A program made the position numbers and the translations under genes. 64,000 nt of DNA from Variovorax paradoxus (GTDB lineage Bacteria; Pseudomonadota; Gammaproteobacteria; Burkholderiales; Burkholderiaceae_C), in the NCBI RefSeq assembly GCF_018614915.1, contig NZ_JAGGNU010000017.1, positions 124,001 through 188,000 on the forward strand, given 5' to 3'. Positions 38,592 through 47,280 of this stretch are shown one piece after another. The number at the start of each line of letters is the position of its first letter. The stretch's first letter is position 1. The notes under the pieces are model-generated. The model was not told the origin of the DNA and did no database searches. It worked only from the letters and a program-made list of their open reading frames with translations.

Positions 38592-39598
38592 AAGACTCCG
38601 CATGGCGGCAGGGCCTCCAATTCGCGGCCGCGGTGGTGCTCTCCTATCTGGCGTCCGCTGCCCTGCGTCTGCCTGAGAGTTTCTGGGCGGTGATGAGCGC
38701 ATTGATCGTGATGCGCCCGAGCGCGGCCTCCACGTTCGATGCCGCTTGGGATCGGGTGCGCGGCACGCTGGCCGGCACGGGCTTGGGACTGTCCGGTGTC
38801 TGGCTGCAGCACCGCTTCGGCCTGGGGTCGACCGCGGCCACACTCGGCATCGTGGCGCTGCTCGCACTGGGAAGCGCCTGGTTTGCGTCGATGCGCAGCG
38901 CGCCGATCGCGGCGTTGATCGTGCTGTCCAGCGGCGGGATGGCGGGCCACCCCGCGCTCGCGGTGGCAGGCCTGCGCGTGGCAGAAATCGCGATCGGGGT
39001 CGCCACCGGGCTGGCGATTTCCATGCTGGGATTGGCCGTCGGCACACGCGCGCGCTTTGACGCGGCCTGCGCGTCGGTGCTGCGCCGCATCGCCGCCGAC
39101 ATGCGGCGCGATCTCGGCCCATTGCCGTCGATCGCGAAAGAAAAGGAAATCGCTGCCGGCGCGTCCAGGCTTGCGCTACGCGAACTGGCCGCGATCGCCG
39201 CAGGCGCAGAGCGCGAAGCCAAACTCCGACGCTGGCTGCGCCGTCGCGCGAAGGACGGCGCAGAGGACTTTGCCCGCACCGCGCGACTCGTGGCACGCAT
39301 CACGAACGACGCCGCCCTGTTCGCGCGGCTGGCCGACAGCACACCGCCCGGACCCGACGAGGCGGCTTGGGCGGCACTCGCACATGCCGCGGGCCGTGCG
39401 CTTGAAACCAGCGCGGACAGTCTGCAGACACGCGATGCACCCGATCTTGCTGCGCTGCGCCGGTTCGCGGCACACGCCACACCCGACGCGGGTTCGCCGT
39501 CACCTTCTTCACCGATCCCGTGGATCGCGCCGGCCGCCAGATTGTTGCTGCAGGACCTGGCGGCCCTCGCTCGCCCTCGTCCGGCCGATATGGCCTGA
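38588..39598 (+). CDS. FUSC-family inner-membrane protein
   Basis: 336 residues. The first about 155 form five to six membrane spans with the FUSC motif FWAVMSALIVMRPSAASTF and TLAGTGLGL. The C-terminal half is soluble and helical, Arg/Ala-rich. This is a single, short FUSC unit; larger relatives (AaeB, FusC) export aromatic acids. Coupled to MarR by a four-base overlap, so regulated efflux of an aromatic acid is plausible. No AaeA-like membrane fusion gene is adjacent. Confidence 0.8.
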   Translation: MKDSAWRQGLQFAAAVVLSYLASAALRLPESFWAVMSALIVMRPSAASTFDAAWDRVRGTLAGTGLGLSGVWLQHRFGLGSTAATLGIVALLALGSAWFASMRSAPIAALIVLSSGGMAGHPALAVAGLRVAEIAIGVATGLAISMLGLAVGTRARFDAACASVLRRIAADMRRDLGPLPSIAKEKEIAAGASRLALRELAAIAAGAEREAKLRRWLRRRAKDGAEDFARTARLVARITNDAALFARLADSTPPGPDEAAWAALAHAAGRALETSADSLQTRDAPDLAALRRFAAHATPDAGSPSPSSPIPWIAPAARLLLQDLAALARPRPADMA

Positions 39599-39604
39599 TC
39601 GCTC

Positions 39605-41182
39605 TCAGGCGGCCACGGCCTCTTCCGCCGGCGCCGAGGTGCGGATCAGGTGATCGAAGGCGCTGAGTGCCGCCTTCGCACCATCGCCGGCCGCGATGAT
39701 GATCTGCTTGAACGGCACCGTCGTCGCATCGCCCGCCGCGAACACGCCGGGCACCGAGGTCTGGCCCTTCGCGTCGACCACGATCTCGCCATGCTTCGAG
39801 AGTTCGACCGTGCCCTTGAGCCAGTCGGTGTTGGGTACCAGCCCGATTTGCACGAACACGCCTTCGAGATCGACCCGGTGGCTCTCGCCGGTTGCGCGGT
39901 CCTTGTAGATCAGGCCGTCGACCTTCTGCTTGTCGCCGGTGATCTCGGTCGTCTGTGCGTTGATGACGACCTTGACGTTGGCCAGGCTCTTGAGCTTGCG
40001 CTGCAACACCGCGTCCGCACGCAATTGCGTGTCGTACTCGATCAGCGTCACGTGGCCCACGATGCCGGCCAAGTCGATCGCCGCCTCGACGCCTGAATTG
40101 CCGCCGCCGATCACCGCGACGCGCTTGCCCTTGAAGAGCGGGCCGTCGCAGTGCGGGCAGTAGGCGACGCCCTTGTTCTTGTACTCCTGCTCGCCCGGCA
40201 CGTTGATGTTGCGCCAGCGCGCGCCGGTCGAGATCACGACCGAGCGGCTCTTGAGCGAGGCACCGTTCTCGAGCTTGATCTCGATAAAGTCCTTGCCCGG
40301 CACCAGCGCCGCGGCACGCTGCAGGTTCATGATGTCGACCTCGTAGTTGCGCACGTGCTCTTCGAGCGCCAGTGCGAACTTGGGTCCTTCGGTTTCCTTG
40401 ATCGAGATGAAGTTCTCGATGCCCATGGTGTCGAGCACCTGGCCGCCGAAGCGCTCGGATGCGACGCCGGTGCGAATGCCTTTGCGCGCCGCATACACGG
40501 CAGCCGCCGCGCCGGCAGGCCCGCCGCCGACGATGAGCACGTCGAACGGATCCTTGCCGGCAATCTTCTTCGCCTCGCGTTCGACGCCGCTGGTGTCGAT
40601 CTTGGCCAGGATCTCTTCCAGGCTCATGCGCCCCTGGCCGAACTCGGTGCCATTCAGGAACACGGTCGGCACGGCCATGATCTGGCGCTCCTTCACTTCG
40701 TCCTGGAACAGCGAGCCGTCGACCATGGTGGTCTTGATGCGCGGGTTCTGCACCGCCATCATGTTGAGCGCCTGCACGACGTCGGGGCAGTTGTGGCAGG
40801 TCAGAGAGATGTAGACCTCGAATTCGAAATCGCCGTCGAGTGCGCGAATCTGCTGGAGCACGGCTTCGTCGACCTTGGGCGGATAACCGCCGACCTGCAG
40901 CAGCGCCAGCACCAGCGAGGTGAACTCGTGGCCCATCGGAATGCCCGCGAAACGCGGGCCGTGGTTCTCGCTCGGCCGGTTGATCGAGAACGAGGGCTTG
41001 CGGTGGTTGTCGCCGCGGCTCTCGGTCACCTTCACCAGCGCGGACGACTCCGCCACATCCTTCAGCAGCGATTGCAGATCGCTCGACGCCTTGCTGTCAT
41101 CGAGCGAAGCGACGATCTCGATCGGCTGCGTGATGCGGTCGAGATAGCTTTTCAGTTGTGCCTTGGTACCGGCGTCGAGCAT
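39605..41182 (-). CDS. ahpF: Alkyl hydroperoxide reductase subunit F
   Basis: 525 residues. The N-terminal tandem thioredoxin-fold domain carries the redox pair in [12 protein letters not shown]. The thioredoxin-reductase part has FAD motif [19 protein letters not shown], the catalytic AYCPHCDG and NAD motif [13 protein letters not shown], then the C-terminal FAD motif GVFAAGDAT. It moves electrons from NADH to AhpC. It follows ahpC with an 84-bp gap containing a hairpin that could set the subunit ratio. Confidence 0.97.
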   Translation of the reverse strand: MLDAGTKAQLKSYLDRITQPIEIVASLDDSKASSDLQSLLKDVAESSALVKVTESRGDNHRKPSFSINRPSENHGPRFAGIPMGHEFTSLVLALLQVGGYPPKVDEAVLQQIRALDGDFEFEVYISLTCHNCPDVVQALNMMAVQNPRIKTTMVDGSLFQDEVKERQIMAVPTVFLNGTEFGQGRMSLEEILAKIDTSGVEREAKKIAGKDPFDVLIVGGGPAGAAAAVYAARKGIRTGVASERFGGQVLDTMGIENFISIKETEGPKFALALEEHVRNYEVDIMNLQRAAALVPGKDFIEIKLENGASLKSRSVVISTGARWRNINVPGEQEYKNKGVAYCPHCDGPLFKGKRVAVIGGGNSGVEAAIDLAGIVGHVTLIEYDTQLRADAVLQRKLKSLANVKVVINAQTTEITGDKQKVDGLIYKDRATGESHRVDLEGVFVQIGLVPNTDWLKGTVELSKHGEIVVDAKGQTSVPGVFAAGDATTVPFKQIIIAAGDGAKAALSAFDHLIRTSAPAEEAVAA

Positions 41183-41220
41183 GGTGAACTCACTTTGAAA
41201 ATACGGGAACGGAAACGAAA

Positions 41221-41251
41221 AGGCCCGGGAGCGGCAACCGCGCCCGGGCCT
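41221..41251 (-). terminator. Intercistronic hairpin between ahpC and ahpF
   Basis: AGGCCCGGG (41221-41229) pairs with CCCGGGCCT (41243-41251); on the minus strand it runs into TTTTCGTTT. It looks like a partial terminator that would let ahpC exceed ahpF, as the enzyme's stoichiometry requires. Confidence 0.7.
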
Positions 41252-41266
41252 GGCGCGAACGGCGAG

Positions 41267-41839
41267 TTAGATCTTGCCGACGAGGTCGAGGGAAGGCTTG
41301 AGCGTTTCGGCGCCTTCGGTCCACTTGGCCGGGCAGACTTCGCCGGGGTGGGCTGCGACGTACTGGGCAGCCTTCACGCGGCGCAGCAGTTCGGCAGCAT
41401 CACGGCCGATGCCGTTATCGTGCACTTCGATGGTCTTGATCTTGCCTTCGGGGTCGATCACGAAAGTGCCGCGATAGGCGAGGCCGGCGTCTTCGCCCTC
41501 TTCGATGAGAACCTGGAAGGCGCGCGCGAGTTGCTGGCTGGGGTCGCCGATCAGCGGGTACTGGACCTTGCCGATGGTCTCCGAGGTGTCGTGCCAGGCC
41601 TTGTGGGTGAAGTGGGTGTCGGTCGACACGCCATACACCTCGACGCCGAGCTTCTGGAATTCAGCATAGTGGTCGGCGAGGTCGCCGAGTTCGGTGGGGC
41701 ACACGAACGTGAAGTCGGCCGGGTAGAACACGACGACGGACCACTTGCCCTTGAAGCTCTCGTTGCTGACCGGGACGAACTTGCCGTTGTGATACGCGGT
41801 GGCCTTGAACGGGATGATTTCGGTGTTGATCAGGGACAT
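41267..41839 (-). CDS. ahpC: Peroxiredoxin AhpC
   Basis: 190 residues, typical 2-Cys type. The peroxidatic cysteine is in [16 protein letters not shown] (near 50) and the resolving one in [10 protein letters not shown] (near 170). [12 protein letters not shown] and [13 protein letters not shown] complete the family pattern. It reduces H2O2 and organic peroxides using AhpF. Upstream is an OxyR-like half operator and a TATACT -10 box. Confidence 0.98.
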   Translation of the reverse strand: MSLINTEIIPFKATAYHNGKFVPVSNESFKGKWSVVVFYPADFTFVCPTELGDLADHYAEFQKLGVEVYGVSTDTHFTHKAWHDTSETIGKVQYPLIGDPSQQLARAFQVLIEEGEDAGLAYRGTFVIDPEGKIKTIEVHDNGIGRDAAELLRRVKAAQYVAAHPGEVCPAKWTEGAETLKPSLDLVGKI

Positions 41840-41884
41840 TCAGTTTTTCCTTGGTGGCTAATGAAATGGAAGTGGCGAGTGATT

Positions 41885-41927
41885 AGTATAACTACCAATC
41901 CAGCCGTATTCATAGTTATGAACTATG
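41885..41927 (-). promoter_or_regulatory. ahpC promoter with OxyR-like site
   Basis: CATAGT-tatga-ACTATG (41911-41927) contains ATAG-N7-CTAT, the half operator of OxyR. On the minus strand a TATACT -10 box (41890-41885) follows, and the poor -35 position (41913-41908) overlaps the OxyR half-site, as in activator-dependent promoters. The second pair of tetranucleotides of a full OxyR site is not conserved. OxyR control is established for ahpC genes in many proteobacteria; here it is inferred. Confidence 0.55.
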
Positions 41928-42069
41928 AAAAAAATTGCGGCCGCCTATGGACGGACGAATGCGAACACCTATCACCATCAAACGCATGCAGACCGCGCAA
42001 GCATGGGTTTGCTTGCGTGCCGTCACGCGCGCCTCTCACAATCGATGTTTTCAAGAACAAGGAAGAACC

Positions 42070-42546
42070 ATGAAGGGCGACCCACAAGTCATCGACCATC
42101 TCCAGGCACAGCTCAAGAACGAGCTCACCGCGATCAACCAGTACTTCCTGCACTACCGCATGCTCAAGCACTGGGGCCTGGACAAGCTGGCGAAGAAGGA
42201 ATACGAGGAGTCGATCGGCGAGATGAAGCACGCCGACAAGCTCATGGACCGCATCTTCATGCTCGACGGCCTGCCGAATCTGCAGGACCTGGCGAAGCTG
42301 AACGTCGGTGAAGACGTGCCCGAGATCCTGCAATGCGACCTCGCAGCAGAGACCGGTGCCCAGGCCACCATCAAGGCCGGTATCGCCCACTGTGAAGCGG
42401 TACGCGACTATGTCTCGCGCGACTTGCTGCAGGAAATCCTGGACGACACCGAGGAGCACATCGACTTCCTCGAAACCCAGATCGATCTGGTCGACAAGGT
42501 CGGACTGCAGAACTACCTGCAGTCGCAGATGGGCGAGATCGAATAA
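42070..42546 (+). CDS. bfr: Bacterioferritin
   Basis: 158 residues, collinear with E. coli Bfr. Ferroxidase ligands Glu18, Glu51, His54, Glu94 and His130 are present, and Met52 is the heme ligand (EMKHAD). The position equivalent to Glu127 is Thr (DDTEEH), with glutamates at 128 and 129. It stores iron as a 24-mer. AAGGAAG precedes the ATG by seven bases. It is divergent from ahpC and followed by a strong terminator. Its usual partner bfd lies 4.4 kb away in the tonB cluster. Confidence 0.96.
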   Translation: MKGDPQVIDHLQAQLKNELTAINQYFLHYRMLKHWGLDKLAKKEYEESIGEMKHADKLMDRIFMLDGLPNLQDLAKLNVGEDVPEILQCDLAAETGAQATIKAGIAHCEAVRDYVSRDLLQEILDDTEEHIDFLETQIDLVDKVGLQNYLQSQMGEIE

Positions 42547-42569
42547 AGGCCCGCCTCGTCGGTGGCCGT

Positions 42570-42592
42570 GGGACTTCGGTCCCCTTTTTTTT
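42570..42592 (+). terminator. Rho-independent terminator after bfr
   Basis: GGGAC-TTCG-GTCCC followed by eight Ts (42585-42592), 24 bases after the bfr stop. The TTCG tetraloop and T-run are textbook. Confidence 0.9.
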
Positions 42593-42598
42593 GGCTTC

Positions 42599-43141
42599 TC
42601 AGCCGACGTCGTTTTCTTCGACCGACTTCTTGCGTCCGGTGAGCATCGCCGCCAAGAGGTTTTCGCGGTGCCGCACACTCGTGAACACGACCCCCGCAAC
42701 ATGCAGTGCAATCAAGCCGACCAGCGCCCACGCGAGTGAGCGGTGCAGGAATTCGAGCCACGCCAAGCCCCAGAACATGTCGAGCGTGTAGAGCCAACCG
42801 GTTGCACCCACCGACGCGACGCCGAGCATCAACAGCAGCACCATCCATCCGCCAAGCGGGTTGTGACCCAGGTAGCGTCGTTCGGAGTGTCCGGCGATAT
42901 CTATCGCATAGCGCCAAACCACCGAAGGCGCACGCACGAATTGCGAGAAGCGAGCGAAGTGGCCGCCGATCCACCCCCAGATCAAGCGCAGCGTGACGAG
43001 GACGAGACCGGCATAGCCTGCTGCCTCATGCAAGCGAAGCGAAGCTTCGCCCGTGAACCACGCCGTCCCCACTGCCGCGACGAGGCTCCAGTGCAGCAAC
43101 CGTATCAGCGGATCCCAGACCCTCACCGTCTCATGCCTCAC
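42599..43141 (-). CDS. Cytochrome b561
   Basis: 180 residues with four membrane spans. It begins RVWDPLIRLLHWSLV with the first heme His, and has HEAAGYAGLVLVTLRLIWG and LEFLHRSLAWALVGLIALHVAGV with further His ligands. It transfers electrons in the inner membrane from quinol or to periplasmic acceptors. It is last in the receptor-piuC-PepSY-b561 operon and overlaps the PepSY gene by four bases. A role in reducing ferric iron or a siderophore complex is suggested by context, not shown. Confidence 0.92.
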   Translation of the reverse strand: MRHETVRVWDPLIRLLHWSLVAAVGTAWFTGEASLRLHEAAGYAGLVLVTLRLIWGWIGGHFARFSQFVRAPSVVWRYAIDIAGHSERRYLGHNPLGGWMVLLLMLGVASVGATGWLYTLDMFWGLAWLEFLHRSLAWALVGLIALHVAGVVFTSVRHRENLLAAMLTGRKKSVEENDVG

Positions 43142-43434
43142 GAGGGCTGTTTGACCTGCCCGACCTTCTCGAACGTCTTGGGATGGAAGAAAGCTTCGAC
43201 TCGTTGGCCCTTTTCGTCGAAGCCATAGACCTCATAGCAGCCGTTGAAGTTCTTGACCTGGCGCACCTTCCAGCCCTCACTGGTCAGTTTGCGCTGCAGC
43301 TCCATTTGCGGCTTCATTTCTTCCTTCGCCACAGTCTCGCACTTCACGGCGTCGTGATCGACGAACTGGGCGGATGCCGTACCAGAGAAGAGCGCGAAGG
43401 CGATCGCGGCGACATCGAGCCAAGTCTTTTTCAT
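43138..43434 (-). CDS. Periplasmic PepSY-domain protein
   Basis: 98 residues. A Sec signal (IAFALFSGTASAQ, cut near residue 22) precedes one PepSY-like module (LTSEGWKVRQVKNFNGCYEV, YGFDEKGQRVEAFFHPKTFE). Two cysteines (in VKCETV and NGCYEV) could form a disulfide. Such small PepSY proteins are often paired with cytochrome b561 as here, where start and stop overlap by four bases. Function is unknown; the pairing suggests a redox or scaffold role in the periplasm. Confidence 0.82.
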   Translation of the reverse strand: MKKTWLDVAAIAFALFSGTASAQFVDHDAVKCETVAKEEMKPQMELQRKLTSEGWKVRQVKNFNGCYEVYGFDEKGQRVEAFFHPKTFEKVGQVKQPS

Positions 43435-43466
43435 GGGAACTCCCCGTTTGCAAAGCGCACTTCGGC

Positions 43467-44153
43467 TCACACGTCGAGCCACATGCGAAGAAGGTTGTGA
43501 TAGGTGCTGGTGAGGCCGATCACGCCAGGATCGGTCTCGCCGAAGGTGCTGCGCAGGTGCCGCAGGTGCGCGTCCATGTCGAACAGCAAGCGACGCTGCT
43601 CGTCGCTCCGTACCATGCTCTGGATCCAGAAGTAGCTCGCCGTGCGATAGCCGCGAGTCACTGCAAGCACCCGATGGACGCTGGTGCCCGGGTAAAGCAC
43701 CATGTCGCCGGCCGGCAGCTTCACTCGCTGCTCGCCGAACGTATCCTCGATGACGAGTTCACCACCGTCGTATTCATCCGGGTCAGCCAGAAACAGCGTG
43801 CACGAGATGTCGGTGCGAACGCGCCCCGAGCCATCGCGAAGGAAGCGGACCGCGCTGTCGACATGATTGCCGAAGCTGTTGGCGCTGCCGCCATAGCGAT
43901 TGAAGAGCGGAGGCGAGATCTGCTTGGGCAGCGCGGCCGAGAAGAAGATCTGGTTGCGTTCGAGGCCGCGCAACAACAGCTGCTGCAGCGCGCGCGTCTC
44001 GTCGCAGTCTTCACGCAGCTGTTCGTTGTTCTTCGCCTTCGCCGATTGTTCGCCGGCGGTCAGGCGCCCATCCTGCCAGGGCGCGCTGCGCAGGACGTCT
44101 CTCGCCTGACGGAGCTCGTCGGGCGAGAGGACTTCACGCACATGCAGCAGCAT
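43467..44153 (-). CDS. piuC: PiuC-type Fe(II)/2-oxoglutarate hydroxylase
   Basis: 228 residues, PKHD-type dioxygenase. The iron triad is His-x-Asp in [11 protein letters not shown] and the distal His in [14 protein letters not shown]; the 2-oxoglutarate Arg is in the following [10 protein letters not shown]. The start [14 protein letters not shown] is standard. PiuC/YbiX genes sit next to Fiu/PiuA siderophore receptors, as this one does, 18 bases downstream. The substrate is not established. It is probably iron-regulated with the receptor. Confidence 0.93.
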   Translation of the reverse strand: MLLHVREVLSPDELRQARDVLRSAPWQDGRLTAGEQSAKAKNNEQLREDCDETRALQQLLLRGLERNQIFFSAALPKQISPPLFNRYGGSANSFGNHVDSAVRFLRDGSGRVRTDISCTLFLADPDEYDGGELVIEDTFGEQRVKLPAGDMVLYPGTSVHRVLAVTRGYRTASYFWIQSMVRSDEQRRLLFDMDAHLRHLRSTFGETDPGVIGLTSTYHNLLRMWLDV

Positions 44154-44171
44154 GATCCGAGAATAGCCTGT

Positions 44172-46694
44172 TTAGAACCGTGCGCCGATCGTGAACAGCA
44201 CGGTCCGCGGCGTACCGGCGATCACGAAGCCCGGGTACAGCTGATCGCCATAGAGCTTGTTCGTCACGTTGGTCACGTTGATCTGCGTATACAGATCGGG
44301 CGTGAACTTGTACTCGGCCATCAGGTCGCCGACGACATAGCCCGGGGTGCTGTTGGCAAGGCTGGCGGCACCGGTCGCTCCTTGCAACGGACGATTCTCC
44401 GACGCGCCGCGCACGCCACCGGCGAAACGGAGCTTGGGCGTCGCCTGATAGCTGATCCATGCTGCGCCGCTGTGCTTCGGCGTCAGCCCGACGCGTGAGC
44501 CGACCGTTCCCGGTGCAACTGTACTGCCGGCTTGGTCGATGGTTGCCTTCGGGATGTACGAATAGGAGAAATAGATCTCCCACTGCGGCGTCAGGCGGCC
44601 GACCACATCAATCTCCAATCCTTGCGAATGACGCTTTCCCGATAGCAGGTAGGACTCGTTTGCGAAGTCGGAATCCGTTGTGCGTTCGTTGCTCTTCTGT
44701 GTGTGGAAGAGTGCAGCGCGTGTCGACAGTTTCCCATCGAGCCAATCGAGCTTGGCGCCAAGTTCGATGTTGCGGCTCTTCTCGGGCGGGGTGTTCGCAG
44801 TCTGCGGCGTCACGTACTGGTACGTATCTGCGGAGGAATTGAAAGAAGTGCTGTACGACAGGTGGTAAGACTGTGTGATCGAAGGTTGATAGAGCACGCC
44901 GGCGCGGTAGCTCCAGGCGCCCTGCGATAGATGGGTGCTCGCCACCGTCGGCAACGGGCTCCCTGGCGAATAGCGCTCGCGGGGATCACTGCAATTGGCT
45001 GTCTGCACGTAGCCGCGCGGCGCAGGCGTCGGGCGCGCGCAGGCGGGGTTGCTGTAGTTGTACTGATCGAAATCGCCGTTCAGACGATCGTAGCGGATGC
45101 CGCCAAGAATCTTCCAATCAGGCGCGACCTGGACCAGATCCTGGAAATAGGCGCCAAAGGACTTGGCCGAATAGGCGCTGGAATTTCGATAGACCGGCTC
45201 CAGGAAGGTGCCCGACAGTCCTGCCCCGTCGTTCGGTGTGCCGACGAGGGTGTTGGGGCGGCTGGCGAGCGCCCTGCCACGGAAACCGTTGTTGAAGAAC
45301 GCGTCGTTCTGAAAACGGTCCGCCTCTTCCTTGGAGGCGTCGATGCCGGCCAGGATTTCATGCTTCGTGCTACCCCACGAAACGCTCTTGCTGTAGTCGC
45401 TCTGCACATAGGTGCCCTTGTACTCGTCCTTTCGCGGCGTCAAGCTGCTGCGCGTCAGGATGGTCGCATCGCTCAGGTTGGCGTAAGTGGTTGGCAGGCC
45501 AAAAGTCGTGCCGAATCCCGCCACCGACGACCACTGCGTTCGATCGAAAGTGCCGCTGCGAAGCTGGGTACGCAACTCACTGCCATCGTCGAAACGATGC
45601 GTCCAAGCGGCCGTGCCATAGGTCGCCTTGCCGATCAGCTGGTCTGCCGTGGTGCCGTAGAAGTTGCCCGGCCTGACGCGCGCAATGCTGCCCAGGCTGC
45701 CGATGATGGAAAGCCCATTGGCGCTGTACCCCGTGATGCCCTGTCTCCCGGTGGGCAGCCAGCGGATCGCTGCCAGCGGCACGTTGTCGACATCGAGGTG
45801 AAAGAGCCCGACAGTGAATTCGTCGCGCGTGCCAAGACCCCAGCTGTATGACGGTGCGACGCCGTACTTGTCGATCTTGGCGCCGCCGTTGTCGGCCTTG
45901 TTCCACATGGCGTTGAGACGAAACGCGGAATCCTCGCCGGTTCGCACGTTGAAGTCGCCCGTGGCGCGGTAGTAACCACGCGAACCGATGGTGCCCACCA
46001 CGTCGGTCTGGTCCGCCAGCAAGGGCTTCTTGGTCACCTGGTTGATGACGCCACCCGTGGAACCGCGCCCGAAGATCATGGACGCCGAACCGCGCAACAC
46101 TTCGATCCGATCCAGATTGAAGGTATCCCGGTCGTACTGCGAAGGATCTCGCATGCCGTCGATCAACAGATCCCCCACTGTTGCGACGGGAAATCCGCGC
46201 AGACGGATGTCCTGGTCGGTGCCGTTTTCAGTTGCCGCGAAAGTGATGCCTGCCGAGTAGTGCAATGCGTCCTTGAGCGTGTCGAGCTTGACGTCATCGA
46301 TCAGCTTTTCGGTGATGACGTTGATCGACTGCGGGATGTCGCGGATATCCTGCGTCCCCTTGCCGATGTTCGTCTTCTTGGTCTGCACTTGATCCTTGCC
46401 CTGGATTTCAGCCTCTTCCTTCACCGTGATGGTGTTGAGCGTGCCGCCAGATACAGGAGGCGGCGACTGAGTTTGTGCCCAGCTGCTGACAGAGGCAGCG
46501 AGCATCAACGCGCCGAACGGCAGCATGGTCTGCTCTCGGGCGAGGTTCCGGGAAATCGAAGCGGAGACTGTGGACGAAGACAATGCATTGCGCGCTGCAC
46601 GCGCATGCCGGCGAGCGGATTGAGACAAGGGAAGCCCTCCAAGGCCATTCGGCTGAGATATGGACGGCTGGCTTTTTGCACCAGAAAGGTGCAT
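44172..46694 (-). CDS. TonB-dependent siderophore receptor, Fiu/PiuA-like
   Basis: 840 residues. A long, Ser/Arg-rich N-terminus leads into a signal peptide (MLPFGALMLAASVSSWAQ) near residue 57. The TonB box region and plug follow (DIPQSINVITEKLI, DIRLRGFPVATVGDLLIDGM, VLRGSASMIFGRGSTGGVIN), then a 22-strand barrel ending in Phe. The neighbouring piuC and overall pattern point to catecholate-type monomeric siderophores. The ATG at 46694 was preferred over the one at 46763 because a Fur-like site (46744-46764) covers the latter; the true start could also be 46526 at the signal peptide. It heads a four-gene minus-strand operon. Confidence 0.9.
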   Translation of the reverse strand: MHLSGAKSQPSISQPNGLGGLPLSQSARRHARAARNALSSSTVSASISRNLAREQTMLPFGALMLAASVSSWAQTQSPPPVSGGTLNTITVKEEAEIQGKDQVQTKKTNIGKGTQDIRDIPQSINVITEKLIDDVKLDTLKDALHYSAGITFAATENGTDQDIRLRGFPVATVGDLLIDGMRDPSQYDRDTFNLDRIEVLRGSASMIFGRGSTGGVINQVTKKPLLADQTDVVGTIGSRGYYRATGDFNVRTGEDSAFRLNAMWNKADNGGAKIDKYGVAPSYSWGLGTRDEFTVGLFHLDVDNVPLAAIRWLPTGRQGITGYSANGLSIIGSLGSIARVRPGNFYGTTADQLIGKATYGTAAWTHRFDDGSELRTQLRSGTFDRTQWSSVAGFGTTFGLPTTYANLSDATILTRSSLTPRKDEYKGTYVQSDYSKSVSWGSTKHEILAGIDASKEEADRFQNDAFFNNGFRGRALASRPNTLVGTPNDGAGLSGTFLEPVYRNSSAYSAKSFGAYFQDLVQVAPDWKILGGIRYDRLNGDFDQYNYSNPACARPTPAPRGYVQTANCSDPRERYSPGSPLPTVASTHLSQGAWSYRAGVLYQPSITQSYHLSYSTSFNSSADTYQYVTPQTANTPPEKSRNIELGAKLDWLDGKLSTRAALFHTQKSNERTTDSDFANESYLLSGKRHSQGLEIDVVGRLTPQWEIYFSYSYIPKATIDQAGSTVAPGTVGSRVGLTPKHSGAAWISYQATPKLRFAGGVRGASENRPLQGATGAASLANSTPGYVVGDLMAEYKFTPDLYTQINVTNVTNKLYGDQLYPGFVIAGTPRTVLFTIGARF

Positions 46695-46743
46695 TAGGTG
46701 GCTTGCCGGAAACGATAGCGACGGAGTGTAAGTGAACGGTCTA

Positions 46744-46764
46744 CGATTCATTCGCATTCGCAAT
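46744..46764 (-). promoter_or_regulatory. Fur-like site upstream of siderophore receptor
   Basis: On the minus strand ATTGCGAATGCGAATGAATC resembles the better Fur box at 49189-49207 (TTGCGAAT core followed by ATGA/ATCA repeats). It lies about 50 bp upstream of the chosen receptor start. Moderate match only. Confidence 0.4.
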
Positions 46765-46842
46765 GAATGTTGCAGCTGAGAGACAGCGGCAGCCGTTTGG
46801 GTTCGGTCAATGGGTGAGGTCGGGAAACAGGATAGTTATTGC

Positions 46843-46863
46843 AAATACGAGGAATTCGTATTT
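46843..46863. promoter_or_regulatory. Inverted repeat upstream of bfd
   Basis: AAATACGA-ggaat-TCGTATTT is a perfect 8-bp inverted repeat, 47 bases before the bfd ATG, within an AT-rich patch (GATAGTTATTGCAAAT to TTTATAATC). It may be an iron-responsive operator; the sequence is not a clean Fur consensus. Confidence 0.4.
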
Positions 46864-46910
46864 ATAATCAAGTCCTCTATCAACAGCCAGCCAACTGCCG
46901 CCTCACCGCC

Positions 46911-47183
46911 ATGATCGTTTGCGTATGTCGCCGAGTGTCAGACCGCGAAATCGCACGCCATGTGCGAGCCGGCATGACCTTCGACGAAGTGCAGTTTGAA
47001 CTCGGCGTGGCCACTCAGTGCGGCCAGTGCGAAAGTTGCGCGCGCGACGTGGTCGCCCAGTGCAGTGCTTCCCACCCAGTCGCCGCGCTCAAACGCGAGT
47101 CGGAGCCGAGATCGATCCAGCTTGCCAACTCCATCACGGAAAGCAAGGCATGGAACTCTTCTCGGCACTCGGCGGTAGCCTGA
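46911..47183 (+). CDS. bfd: Bacterioferritin-associated ferredoxin-like protein
   Basis: 90 residues. The BFD-like [2Fe-2S] cysteines are Cys4 and Cys6 ([14 protein letters not shown]) plus the CGQC pair near residue 37, within [12 protein letters not shown]. Bfd reduces the ferric core of bacterioferritin to release iron. It opens the plus-strand cluster bfd-tonB-exbB-exbD-hemP and is divergent from the siderophore receptor. The last 25 residues are poorly conserved in kind. Its 3' end overlaps a 24-codon frame for a small membrane peptide. Confidence 0.92.
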   Translation: MIVCVCRRVSDREIARHVRAGMTFDEVQFELGVATQCGQCESCARDVVAQCSASHPVAALKRESEPRSIQLANSITESKAWNSSRHSAVA

Positions 47184-47224
47184 TCCTCGTCACCGGCTCG
47201 GTGTGGTGGATTCTTCGCAAGTAA
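47150..47224 (+). CDS. Candidate 24-residue membrane microprotein
   Basis: ATG at 47150 opens a frame for [20 protein letters not shown] followed by four residues, ILRK, then TAA. It is one transmembrane helix with a positively charged end. It overlaps the last 34 bases of bfd in another frame and has AAGG six bases upstream, so it could be translated by coupling after bfd. Too short for statistical support. It lies between bfd and tonB in an iron-uptake cluster. Confidence 0.4.
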   Translation: MELFSALGGSLILVTGSVWWILRK

Positions 47225-47280
47225 CTAGCTAGCGGTTCTGCTGCATCCGGGCACCTTCTGCAGGGCCGGCACTCGAATGT

